Assembly (NCBI RefSeq): GCF_004359505.1
Contig: NZ_SCWE01000001.1
Location: 868,001-932,000 of the forward strand
Direction of reading: 5' to 3'
Length of the DNA stretch: 64,000 bases
Source of the DNA: Macrococcus hajekii
GTDB taxonomy: Bacteria > Bacillota > Bacilli > Staphylococcales > Staphylococcaceae
Of this stretch, positions 53,952 through 61,019 are shown in pieces (position 1 is the first letter of the stretch; every line of letters begins with the position of its first letter). The position numbers and the translations under genes were made by a program. The notes beneath the pieces were generated by a model. The model had not been told where the DNA came from, did not search any database, and worked only from the letters and a program-made list of their open reading frames with translations.

Positions 53952-54500
53952 TTATAACTTTTTTATTGTGATGTAAGAGAAATAATACACAACCTTTATT
54001 ATCTTATAGAATAAAGTTAAATTGAGTAGAATCATAATTATTAAAAAGGAAATCAAAATTAAATTTACTATATAATAAGAATCATTAAGTTTAATTATAT
54101 CTCCTATCAAATGGTGCAACAGAAAGAAACAAATCATTGCTAAACCATGTATTATATACGCTGTAATCAAAGTTAGAATTTCAAGCAAGGTTTTTCTTTG
54201 GTCAGCATTATAGTTTTTAAGATTATCAATAATGAATACTATAGTTGCTAGGCTGAAACCAATAGTTATTGAAAAATAAGAAACTAAGTTTCCAGCAATA
54301 TCTTTTATTAATTTATAACAATCATCAGTTAGACTTGTTACAAAATGACTCAAGATAATTGAAAAAATTACTATAGGCACTATTGATAATAGTTCTATTT
54401 TTGTAAATACATTATAAAATCTTTTAATAAATTGTTTTTTTGAATATGTTCTATCTTCATTTACGGATACAGGGGACGAAAAAGGATCATAGGTTTCCAT
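53952..54500 (-). CDS. Four-helix membrane protein of a putative two-gene defence module
   Basis: A 182-residue protein; ATG 54500 is chosen because GGAGGAGGAG lies directly upstream. A 40-residue polar N-terminus (METYDPFSSPVSVNEDRTYS) is followed by four membrane helices: about residues 38-58 (LLSIVPIVIFSIILSHFVT), 78-98 (YFSITIGFSLATIVFIIDN), 112-135 (LTLITAYIIHGLAMICFFLL) and 150-172. The start overlaps the end of the 340-residue gene by 14 nt, so expression is coupled. The size and topology resemble RexB and KwaA effectors, but I see no clear sequence identity. Very AT-rich cargo at the island end. Confidence 0.7.
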   Translation of the reverse strand: METYDPFSSPVSVNEDRTYSKKQFIKRFYNVFTKIELLSIVPIVIFSIILSHFVTSLTDDCYKLIKDIAGNLVSYFSITIGFSLATIVFIIDNLKNYNADQRKTLLEILTLITAYIIHGLAMICFFLLHHLIGDIIKLNDSYYIVNLILISFLIIMILLNLTLFYKIIKVVYYFSYITIKKL

Positions 54501-55509
54501 CGTTCTCCTCCTCCAAATTTTCAATATCTACGTTGACTATTTCATTATTTACTAATTGTACTCTATTAAGTTGAGCGTCTTCATCGATTAACTCTAATAA
54601 TTGGTTAAATAACTCGTCTATGTCTGGCCACCCATATATATCTTTTTCACACTCAGTTATGATATCTCTTGTCATTGTATCAGGTGAAAACACTCTTAAT
54701 ACGTTATCACTTAAAGTTCCATATACTTTAACGTCTGAATATCTATCATTAACAGCTAGATATTCTATAAATCCTAACATTTCTTCACTAAGTTTTTCGT
54801 GGTCAAAGTCAGACAATTGAATTTTTGCTTTAAACCTTCCAACTTCACTTTCTAGTGCTTGATCCCTAAGATCTTTTATCAATCCGTTATTATTTTGATT
54901 ATTTGTCTCTAAATTTGGAGTTACTTCAATACTTTTTAATTTTTTCATTGAATTCAACTGCTGTAGGAATGGCAAAGGTACTAATAGACTTATGTCATAT
55001 AAAGAGCGATGAGAATCTATGTAATAATTAGTATTTAACCTATTAAATTCTCTATAGTAGAATTTTCTTTCACCCATTACGGTAAAATAGCTTCTTATAC
55101 GTGCCATAGTGATAACAGCATTTCTATCATCTTCTACATACATTAATCCATTTCTTTTATCTATGTAAAACTTTACTTTATTTACGATACCTTCATTTGC
55201 TGTAAAATTATTGGTTTCAGTAAGGTTTTCGATCTCAATACTCGTAGCTTCATATCCATGTGCAACAGTAATAAATTCACCAGCTGCAAAGTTTTCGTTA
55301 TATATATCATTATAATTTTCTAAAACTATTGTTTTACTATTTAAAAATGTTTTTATCCTTTGTACTCTTTCCTTTCTAAACATCCTTTTAATACAAAAAT
55401 TTATTGTATTAAAATTAAAGTAATCAGGTATAAGTTCATCTTGCTGTTCTGCATTTCTTCTTAATATTGGAGTTGTTAACTTATAAACCATTAATTTTAC
55501 CCTAGCCAT
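54487..55509 (-). CDS. Soluble partner protein of the putative two-gene defence module
   Basis: A 340-residue soluble protein, taken from ATG 55509 (GAGG about 10 nt upstream) because the earlier ATG has no ribosome site. It begins MARVKLMVYKLTTPILRRN. The middle has a beta-rich pattern (FYIDKRNGLMYVEDDRNAVI), and the C-terminal third resembles an alpha/beta sensor (GRFKAKIQLSDFDHEKLSEE, acidic tail DIENLEEENDGNL). No nuclease, NTPase or protease motif is seen. Paired with the overlapping membrane-protein gene it could be a sensor that gates a membrane effector, comparable in layout to RexA-RexB. Function unknown. Confidence 0.65.
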   Translation of the reverse strand: MARVKLMVYKLTTPILRRNAEQQDELIPDYFNFNTINFCIKRMFRKERVQRIKTFLNSKTIVLENYNDIYNENFAAGEFITVAHGYEATSIEIENLTETNNFTANEGIVNKVKFYIDKRNGLMYVEDDRNAVITMARIRSYFTVMGERKFYYREFNRLNTNYYIDSHRSLYDISLLVPLPFLQQLNSMKKLKSIEVTPNLETNNQNNNGLIKDLRDQALESEVGRFKAKIQLSDFDHEKLSEEMLGFIEYLAVNDRYSDVKVYGTLSDNVLRVFSPDTMTRDIITECEKDIYGWPDIDELFNQLLELIDEDAQLNRVQLVNNEIVNVDIENLEEENDGNL

Positions 55510-55596
55510 TCCCCTAACCTCTTTCATTACGTTGTTGCCATAATTATACTTTTTACTTTTTACAATGTATATAAGTATTTTGATATAAAAAAGACA

Positions 55597-55635
55597 TAAA
55601 AAAAGCGGTTAATATCGGGGAATGATAGTAACCGC
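55597..55635 (-). terminator. Terminator after the 295-residue membrane protein gene
   Basis: On the minus strand a 7-bp stem GCGGTTA/TAACCGC with a 17-nt loop is followed by seven T. Confidence 0.75.
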
Positions 55636-55743
55636 AACAACGTAATTTAATTATAACAGAACATATGTTCCTACATCAAATTCTAATCACTTAAATTATA
55701 GATTACTAAAGATTACTGTTACGTTGAAAATTTGAACCTTTAC

Positions 55744-56631
55744 TTAATTAAAATACTTCATTTTCCTGTCAAGTTTGTTATAACCCTTTATATGAGTGCT
55801 ATCAACTTCTTCTAGTTGAATTTTTACAAACATATTACCTTCTTTAAGATCAATGTTATAGGAAGTTATAGCTATATGAATTACATCAGTGTATTTTTTA
55901 TCATAATCGTCGAAGTATGTAATACTTAATGTTAAATAAGGAATATAATGATTCTCTTCTTCATTAAAGATAAAATCATTAAACACAGCTAAATCACTTT
56001 CATTCATCTCTATTTCTTTAGTCATTCCAGAGGGAATTATTCTTACCCAGTTAATAGGAGTAGAATCTAAATTATCAAGTTTTATTGTATAGTAACCTAC
56101 CGCTAAATTAACATTTAAAAATGTTTGGTTAGTTTCATTATAAAATGAATATCGGCTAACATTTAAAGAATTTATTTTTAGATTTTCTTTATTTTTAAAA
56201 TATTCAGGAGCATTTATACTATGTACTGAAATCATACATTTTCTTGCATTTCCTTTTCCTACATTTTTTAGATGTAATAGTGGGAGTTGATCTAATAAAT
56301 TAAAATTTTTATTGATTGTACCTTCTTTCCAAATTGTTCTGAGAAAAGTATTATGCTCTAATGGCACTTTAAAATTTACAACCATAGGTTCAAAATACAT
56401 CGCTGGTCTATTTGATTTCCTATTAATATCATCACTTGCTTCATTGATTCTTTCTTGAAACTTTTGATTAGACAATTGATCTTCTCTTTTATATTTTTCT
56501 CCTTTCCTGAAAATATAATAAATAATGAATATATTCAGAATCGGAATTATTATATCTTTGAAAAAAGAGAGAGAAAATATCCTATATACATTATTAATTA
56601 TTAACTCCCAGTAAAAAATAAATATCTCCAT
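55744..56631 (-). CDS. N-terminally membrane-anchored protein of unknown function (island cargo)
   Basis: A 295-residue protein with two close hydrophobic segments at the N-terminus (residues about 3-20 and 25-42, IIIPILNIFIIYYIF). A charged linker (KYKREDQLSNQKFQERINEA) follows, and then a beta-rich domain (KFKVPLEHNTFLRTIW-like strands, IKLDNLDSTPINWVRIIPSG, YLTLSITYFDDYDKKYTD). It looks like a membrane-tethered beta-sandwich protein facing the cytoplasm or outside; orientation is unclear. It is a separate transcription unit, with terminators on both sides, in the AT-rich cargo segment of the island. No family recognised. Confidence 0.6.
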   Translation of the reverse strand: MEIFIFYWELIINNVYRIFSLSFFKDIIIPILNIFIIYYIFRKGEKYKREDQLSNQKFQERINEASDDINRKSNRPAMYFEPMVVNFKVPLEHNTFLRTIWKEGTINKNFNLLDQLPLLHLKNVGKGNARKCMISVHSINAPEYFKNKENLKINSLNVSRYSFYNETNQTFLNVNLAVGYYTIKLDNLDSTPINWVRIIPSGMTKEIEMNESDLAVFNDFIFNEEENHYIPYLTLSITYFDDYDKKYTDVIHIAITSYNIDLKEGNMFVKIQLEEVDSTHIKGYNKLDRKMKYFN

Positions 56632-56721
56632 ATTGGTTTATCCTCATGTAAATTCTCAATATTAACCTATAGTAATTTAATAAAATTATACGACATAAAA
56701 TTAAAAAAGAAACTTAAATAT

Positions 56722-56750
56722 TAAAAACCTCTCTAAACTTTAGAGAGGTT
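56722..56750 (-). terminator. Terminator-like hairpin
   Basis: An 11-bp stem (AACCTCTCTAA and its complement) with a short loop is followed on the minus strand by five T. No annotated gene ends here, so it may end a transcript that starts within 56750-57070. Confidence 0.7.
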
Positions 56751-56927
56751 AATTGTATGACTTATGAAAGGAGTTACCAAACGAAGAATTGTAGGTGCCA
56801 TTATCGATACGGACGCTAATTAAATTATAACATTTTTTTCTGTTGCTTGATAAAAGTATAGCAAAAACAAAAATTTCTATTTCGGGAGCTATTTCATACT
56901 TTTCAAAAGGGGAATTTAGAAAAGAAA

Positions 56928-56983
56928 GGGGGGCTCCGTCGGAAACGGTCCTTGATAATAAAGGGATCAAACGGACCGGGGGG
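56928..56983. other. Candidate cos (packaging) site
   Basis: In a very AT-rich setting this 56-nt block is GC-rich. It starts with six G at 56928-56933 and ends with six G at 56978-56983. Between them an interrupted inverted repeat pairs CGGTCC plus TTGAT (56946-56956) with ATCAA (56966-56970) and GGACCG (56973-56978). Such symmetry and G-runs are reminiscent of cos sites of HNH-type cos phages and their satellites. No terminase gene is adjacent, so the call rests on sequence character and position only. Confidence 0.4.
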
Positions 56984-57072
56984 ATGATTTTATTTTCTCT
57001 ATCTCACTTTCTGTTTCATCTTCTGCTGCTTTATTTCAAGTATTTTTGGATAATTTTTAACCTAAAAAGTAT

Positions 57073-57098
57073 AAAAAAAGAGGCAAGCTGCCTCTTTT
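57073..57098 (-). terminator. Terminator of the late island operon
   Basis: On the minus strand a 9-bp stem AAAGAGGCA/TGCCTCTTT with a 3-nt loop is followed by a T run. It begins at the stop codon of the prohead-protease gene. Confidence 0.85.
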
Positions 57099-58089
57099 AT
57101 AAGTTGTATAATTCAAGTTCTAATTTTAACAGCTGAAGTTTCTCTTTTCTAGTGAGTTCCCTTTTACCTGGCCACACTATAGCCCCTTTATATTTTCCTT
57201 TAGGGTCAATGCTGATCTCAGATATTTTCTTTATCTCTGTTATTGTTACTTCATGTATTTTTAAATCATTATTGTATATAACATTAGTTACTACACCACC
57301 ACTATACCCACAACGATTATATAGATGTGTCTGTATGTCTTCATATACGCTCTGTGCTGTCGTTGTATCAGGTAGTGTCACTTTAAACTTAAGTCCCTTG
57401 TCGTCTACTGTCAGCTTTAAAGTTTCAGCTGTCTCTCTCCCTAATACTTTACTCCAGTCATGATTGAATAGAAGTCTCACATCATCGAAGACTGTAGCAT
57501 TTAACGCGTGCTTACTAATTGTTTCTCTCTTGTTGTCTACTATATCAGACCATTCATTAAACACTATTGCATATCCCTCTAATACTAACGGTTCATTCTT
57601 TGATTGATCAGATGATGAAACAATGCTGATCTCTTCTATCTGATTGAGCTTATAGATTGTTCTAGTGTCTGTCCCGAACTGTGGATGATACCCTGTTATT
57701 ATTTCTCCACTCTTAAACTCAATATTGAATGAACATTGATTAAGGTTACGATTTGCAATTTGCTCATAAACTTCCTTACTGAATGAGGTATTGACCAGCT
57801 TCGCTTCAACCTTTAATCCTTTGCCATCATTATATAGTTTAAGTGTTCCAGTTGATTGCCGAGCCAGTAGCTTACCCCAGTCGTGATTGTGCAATAGACG
57901 TACATCTTCTATCTTAGTCTGATTCAAGGCTTCTCTCAGTACTCGTTGTTTTACTCCGTCACTTGCATTTGTCCATTCGTTAAATACAATCGCATAGCCC
58001 TCAATAAACATATTGTTGTCGCTGTCTTTCCGCACTTTTACCCTATCTGATACTATGGCATGTTTCTGATTATTAAATTGCCCTGGCAC
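57097..58089 (-). CDS. HK97-family prohead protease, tandem duplicated
   Basis: A 330-residue protein made of two copies of the HK97 prohead protease domain, residues about 20-160 and 165-310. Both contain EGYAIVFNEW, DVRLL-x-NHDW and a D-x-KGLK strand. In copy 1 the catalytic His (about 69, LLHNHDW) and Ser (about 120, QCSFNIEF) are present. In copy 2 the His (about 210, FNHDW) remains, but the Ser position reads CGYSGG with Gly, so it may be inactive. The protease normally cleaves scaffold and capsid delta domains during phage head maturation. No capsid gene is nearby. GTG 58089 is preferred over GTG 58098 on ribosome-site spacing. Confidence 0.8.
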   Translation of the reverse strand: MPGQFNNQKHAIVSDRVKVRKDSDNNMFIEGYAIVFNEWTNASDGVKQRVLREALNQTKIEDVRLLHNHDWGKLLARQSTGTLKLYNDGKGLKVEAKLVNTSFSKEVYEQIANRNLNQCSFNIEFKSGEIITGYHPQFGTDTRTIYKLNQIEEISIVSSSDQSKNEPLVLEGYAIVFNEWSDIVDNKRETISKHALNATVFDDVRLLFNHDWSKVLGRETAETLKLTVDDKGLKFKVTLPDTTTAQSVYEDIQTHLYNRCGYSGGVVTNVIYNNDLKIHEVTITEIKKISEISIDPKGKYKGAIVWPGKRELTRKEKLQLLKLELELYNL

Positions 58090-58100
58090 TGTCCACACTC

Positions 58101-58733
58101 CTACCAGTTTTTAGATTCGTAATTGACTTTGAACTGTTGCTTATCAACCGCTTCTAACTTCTCTTTTAATACTCCGCTGACTTTAATTGGTGTGTCATCT
58201 TTGCCGGTGTGCGTTGCTTCCGGACTCAACATGAAATTCCATCGAGGTTGGCTGTTATGATTAAGTCTCATACTGTCCACGGATTCTTTACGTGACTGTA
58301 TCTTAGCTATGCCTTTTTTAACCTTATTCAGTTCACTGAATGTTTCCGCTACGGCGTCAAGGTCTCTCAGTAGTCTTTCATATAGTACAGCATGTTCATC
58401 CTTGAGTGGCAGCATCTCATAATTAACCAGATCATAGAATAAAGCGTATTCACTTTCAGATATATCATCCGCATGCTCCAATGTGTTCTCAGTGTCTATC
58501 GCTTCCTGCTCCTTGGCCTTGAGCTTCGCTCTCAGAGTTCGCACGGCTTCATAGTCTCCCTGTGTTGTCTTATAATTGATACTACCCTGCAGGATGCTGA
58601 TATCCTTATAGACCCGCTGGATAGCTTCCACTTGTTTCAGTCTATTACTTCTTTTCTCACAGAGTTCTTTGAATACCTGGTTTAAGTCCTCGTTATGATT
58701 GCTGATTGATGCTTTAGATTTATTAAATAACAT
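58101..58733 (-). CDS. Coiled-coil island protein upstream of the prohead protease
   Basis: A 210-residue cytoplasmic protein; ATG 58733 is chosen because AGGAG lies 7 nt before it. Residues 10-150 are helical with heptads (EDLNQVFKELCEKRSNRLKQ, TLRAKLKAKEQEAIDTENTL). Only the last 50 residues look less helical (QPRWNFMLSPEATHTGKDD). It resembles neither a known capsid nor a portal by motif; the coiled-coil content recalls scaffold/delta domains, natural substrates of the protease coded 11 nt downstream. An interaction with that protease is plausible but not shown. Confidence 0.6.
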   Translation of the reverse strand: MLFNKSKASISNHNEDLNQVFKELCEKRSNRLKQVEAIQRVYKDISILQGSINYKTTQGDYEAVRTLRAKLKAKEQEAIDTENTLEHADDISESEYALFYDLVNYEMLPLKDEHAVLYERLLRDLDAVAETFSELNKVKKGIAKIQSRKESVDSMRLNHNSQPRWNFMLSPEATHTGKDDTPIKVSGVLKEKLEAVDKQQFKVNYESKNW

Positions 58734-58807
58734 GTTCATTCTCCTCTTGTTTTAATTATTTTTGTAAGTCAATTAATATACTTTTAATTTATGATATTGG
58801 GTTACGT

Positions 58808-59257
58808 TTAACATTCTTCTTTCGTTGTTTTATATACTTCAATCCCCAGAAAGAAAGCCAGCTGTATAAATGCTTCTTGTTTCAGCTTATAATATTTTGT
58901 TCTTCCTACACCCAGATCGCTATAAATTGTGTAATCATCCGTTTCATCATCGCTTATATAACGATTAACAATAATATATCGGTTATCACCATCTAGCTTC
59001 TCAACTGCTTCATGGATAGTACTTATATATTCATCTCGGTCTTTTAAAAGCTTTTCACGCTCAATATTCTTATAAACTGAGTTTTCAATAGTATTGAGAC
59101 TTTTAGCAGTGGACGGCGGAATAAATTGAAAAGACTGCGTGACTTTAGGCATGGTCCTGACCATCTGTAACCTCAGTAACCTGTTATACTTCTTTAGTGC
59201 TTCAATTACATTTCTCTTAGTCGCTTTCTTATCTATGCTGATTTCCAGTGACTTCAT
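58808..59257 (-). CDS. ArpU-family phage late transcription regulator
   Basis: A 149-residue protein with the pattern of ArpU/RinA-like phage regulators: a helical N-terminus (ATKRNVIEALKKYNRLLRLQ), a central IHEAVEKLDGDNRYIIVNRY, and a C-terminal sigma-region-4-like helix-turn-helix (DLGVGRTKYYKLKQEAFIQL). Such proteins switch on late (packaging and structural) operons. Its ATG overlaps the TGA of the preceding frameshifted gene (ATGA). It ends 69 nt before the coiled-coil gene and so probably controls the operon that follows. Confidence 0.75.
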   Translation of the reverse strand: MKSLEISIDKKATKRNVIEALKKYNRLLRLQMVRTMPKVTQSFQFIPPSTAKSLNTIENSVYKNIEREKLLKDRDEYISTIHEAVEKLDGDNRYIIVNRYISDDETDDYTIYSDLGVGRTKYYKLKQEAFIQLAFFLGIEVYKTTKEEC

Positions 59258-59642
59258 ACATTCACCATCTTAATAAGCTTCTTAACTTGAGAGTGTTTAT
59301 TTCTAATGTACTGCTCAGAGTATCCTAGTTCTGAGGCTATTTCTTTTAAAGGCATGTTATCAATGTATCTTAACTTTATGATCTTGTTATCGAGATCTGG
59401 TAGCTTCTCAATGAACTGAATGATCTTTGTTTTTTGAGCTTCTAATACTTCTATACGCTCGTGATCTGCTCCGCTTCTTCTCTGATTTCATCAACCTGCT
59501 TAATCCGTGAAGAAAAATCATGCTTGTTGCCGAGCCTACCATTAAGCCAACTGTTCTCCTGATCTATACATATTTCTTTTCTTAAACTTAATGCTTCTAA
59601 TTCTGATTTTATTTCTTGATAATCACACAGTAACTTATACAT
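59254..59642 (-). pseudogene. Frameshifted DUF1492-like sigma-like regulator
   Basis: The 5' part (ATG 59642 after GGGGTG, MYKLLCDYQEIKSELEALSL, to EEAEQIT then a premature TAG at 59451-59453) and the 3' part, one frame away (ERIEVLEAQKTKIIQFIEKL, PLKEIASELGYSEQYIRNKH to TGA at 59254), together make one normal DUF1492-type phage protein of about 130 residues. The 3' part carries the helix-turn-helix but has no start codon of its own before it. A single missing base near 59460-59461 explains the break. It is a recent inactivation, a sequencing slip, or, less likely, a programmed frameshift. Confidence 0.75.
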
Positions 59643-59707
59643 AGAAACACCCCTATATGCTAAAATTAAATCAATCACATATAGAATGATTAAAGCACTT
59701 AATGAGT

Positions 59708-60220
59708 TTATACGATAATGGATTCTTCCCTCTCCAGATCGTTGTATATAGCTTGTTGAAGTGCTTTTCTTCTCTGTAGCCTTAGCGGTGACATGGTTTC
59801 AACTCTCTGCTTCTTACGTTGTCGTAGCATGGTCAGTACTTTAGTATCCTGATGATCCTGGTTATTCATTTCTTCCTTGTTTCTTCTGTACCGTTCCCGC
59901 TGCTGCTTAAGTATCTTCTCTCTGTTCGCTTCTCTGTACCGTTTGTTATAGGCTTTACGGTCAAATTTCTGTTTGTCCGCTTCTTCCTTCTTTTCTATGT
60001 TCCATTCCTTTTTAGTCTGAGCTACCTGATCACTGTTTTCTTCTCTGTACCGCTTGTTGTATTCAGATACTTTCTCTTTGTTCTCTTGCTTGTACCGTTT
60101 GTTATAGTCTTTAATCTTATCCTTATTCTTTGCTCGATATCGTTTACTGGCTTCTCTGAATAGCTCTCTATTTTCTTGTCTGTACTTTTCTCTGTATGCC
60201 TGACTTTCAGTAGCTGACAC
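59708..60220 (-). CDS. Basic repeat protein of the island
   Basis: A 170-residue, extremely basic and charged protein starting at GTG 60220, 9 nt after GGAGG. From residue 8 to about 115 it consists of roughly 15-residue helical repeats of the form KRYREENREKILEYN (for example KRYRAKNKDKIKDYN and KRYKQENKEKVSEYN). The rest (RRKALQQAIYNDLEREESII) is also helical. Similar repeats precede HNH or GIY-YIG domains in phage endonucleases, but no nuclease motif is present here. It may bind DNA or RNA. Low complexity makes family assignment uncertain. Confidence 0.6.
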   Translation of the reverse strand: MSATESQAYREKYRQENRELFREASKRYRAKNKDKIKDYNKRYKQENKEKVSEYNKRYREENSDQVAQTKKEWNIEKKEEADKQKFDRKAYNKRYREANREKILKQQRERYRRNKEEMNNQDHQDTKVLTMLRQRKKQRVETMSPLRLQRRKALQQAIYNDLEREESIIV

Positions 60221-60524
60221 CTTGAGTAACCTCCTAACTCATTTGATATATTTATACGTCCCTCAGAGCCATTCTGAGAGACGTTTTTATTTTTATGATG
60301 TTTGATATTGTTTTGATGTTTTTGTGTAAGCATGGTTAAAATCTGATTGCTGAAATAGCAATATGGCTTAATATGCACCTGACTTTATTAATCCGTAAGT
60401 CAGGTTTTACCGCTTCACACTATCCATTATTTAGAAAACGAAAATTTCCGTTATCTACTTTCAGCCAACCATAATACCGGCTTGCTTAATTGCAGAGCCG
60501 AGATATCGGCTCTTCTCACATTAA
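60221..60524. other. Hairpin-rich non-coding segment
   Basis: The 304-nt gap upstream of the repeat-protein gene contains three clear hairpins: CGTCCCTCAGA with its near-complement at 60257-60283 followed by TTTTT on the plus strand, CCTGACTT/AAGTCAGG at 60378-60404 followed by TTTT, and AGAGCCGA/TCGGCTCT with a GATA loop at 60494-60513. No gene could be supported. The first two look like plus-strand terminators although no plus-strand gene is seen. Confidence 0.6.
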
Positions 60525-60758
60525 TCATGAAGAGAAGAAAATATTATCCATGCTGTAATGCTGTCGTCCTGTCTTTCTTAACAGGTCCATGACGGTCATA
60601 ATCTCTATATCGGTAAATAACAAGGCTCCATCTTCTTTACGCTTATACGTCTCCTCAGACAGGTTTAAATGTGCTGATATGGTCTTAGGGCTTAAATTTA
60701 GTTGTTCCCTAAGCTTAAGTAACTTATGAAGCGGTAGACGTCTCTTCTTATTCTTCAT
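60525..60758 (-). CDS. Small helix-turn-helix protein
   Basis: A 77-residue basic protein. The helix-turn-helix is in LREQLNLSPKTISAHLNLSE followed by ETYKRKEDGALLFTDIEIM, a Cro/XRE-like arrangement. GGAGAG precedes the ATG. It lies between the helicase-loader gene and the late regulators and may tune expression of the island. The strong hairpin at 60494-60513 follows its stop codon closely. Confidence 0.7.
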   Translation of the reverse strand: MKNKKRRLPLHKLLKLREQLNLSPKTISAHLNLSEETYKRKEDGALLFTDIEIMTVMDLLRKTGRQHYSMDNIFFSS

Positions 60759-60817
60759 GTCTTCACTCTCCTAGTATTTATATTTGATAGCAGTCATAAC
60801 GCAAAATTGCGGTATGA

Positions 60818-60964
60818 GGTCGTGAATCACGACCCCATCTATTTTTAATGAAGTCCTGTTTTAGGACCCCGTTCACGTACCTGGTGCAAGAATTGCTTGC
60901 ATCAGATTATAAGCAATCAATGCTGTTAATGATGAAAGGGAGTAGCAGAACACGACTCCCTTTA
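60818..60964. repeat. Cluster of inverted repeats downstream of the helicase loader gene
   Basis: Several palindromes lie within 150 nt: GGTCGTG/CACGACC at 60818-60834, an imperfect GTCCTG/TAGGAC near 60855, TGCAAG/CTTGCA and ATTGCTT/AAGCAAT around 60887-60920, and AAAGGGAGT/ACTCCCTTT at 60936-60964. The last is a likely terminator of the replication genes. The others could belong to the island replication origin, but no clear iterons are seen. Confidence 0.45.
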
Positions 60965-61019
60965 TCTATTGTTACCTCGTCTTCATTCTCCTAGTCTCAG
61001 AGTTGCTTAGTCCAGGTAT

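Larger units (their letters stand above)
56632..57096. other. Non-coding island segment with cos-like palindrome
   Basis: The 465-nt stretch lies between the prohead-protease gene and the cargo. It contains a terminator at each end (57073-57098 and 56722-56750, both minus strand) and the GC-rich palindromic block at 56928-56983. Short open frames here lack ribosome sites and family resemblance. A short untranslated RNA between the two terminators is possible, but no promoter could be assigned. Confidence 0.5.

Noticed and set aside
56749..56970. 73-residue open frame across the cos-like block
   Set aside because: No ribosome site, no resemblance to terminase small subunit or any other phage protein, and it runs through the palindromic GC-rich block.
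60022..60378. Alternative-frame minus-strand open frame overlapping the basic repeat protein
   Set aside because: The repeat protein has a ribosome site and consistent repeats; the alternative frame only exists because of the same repeats.
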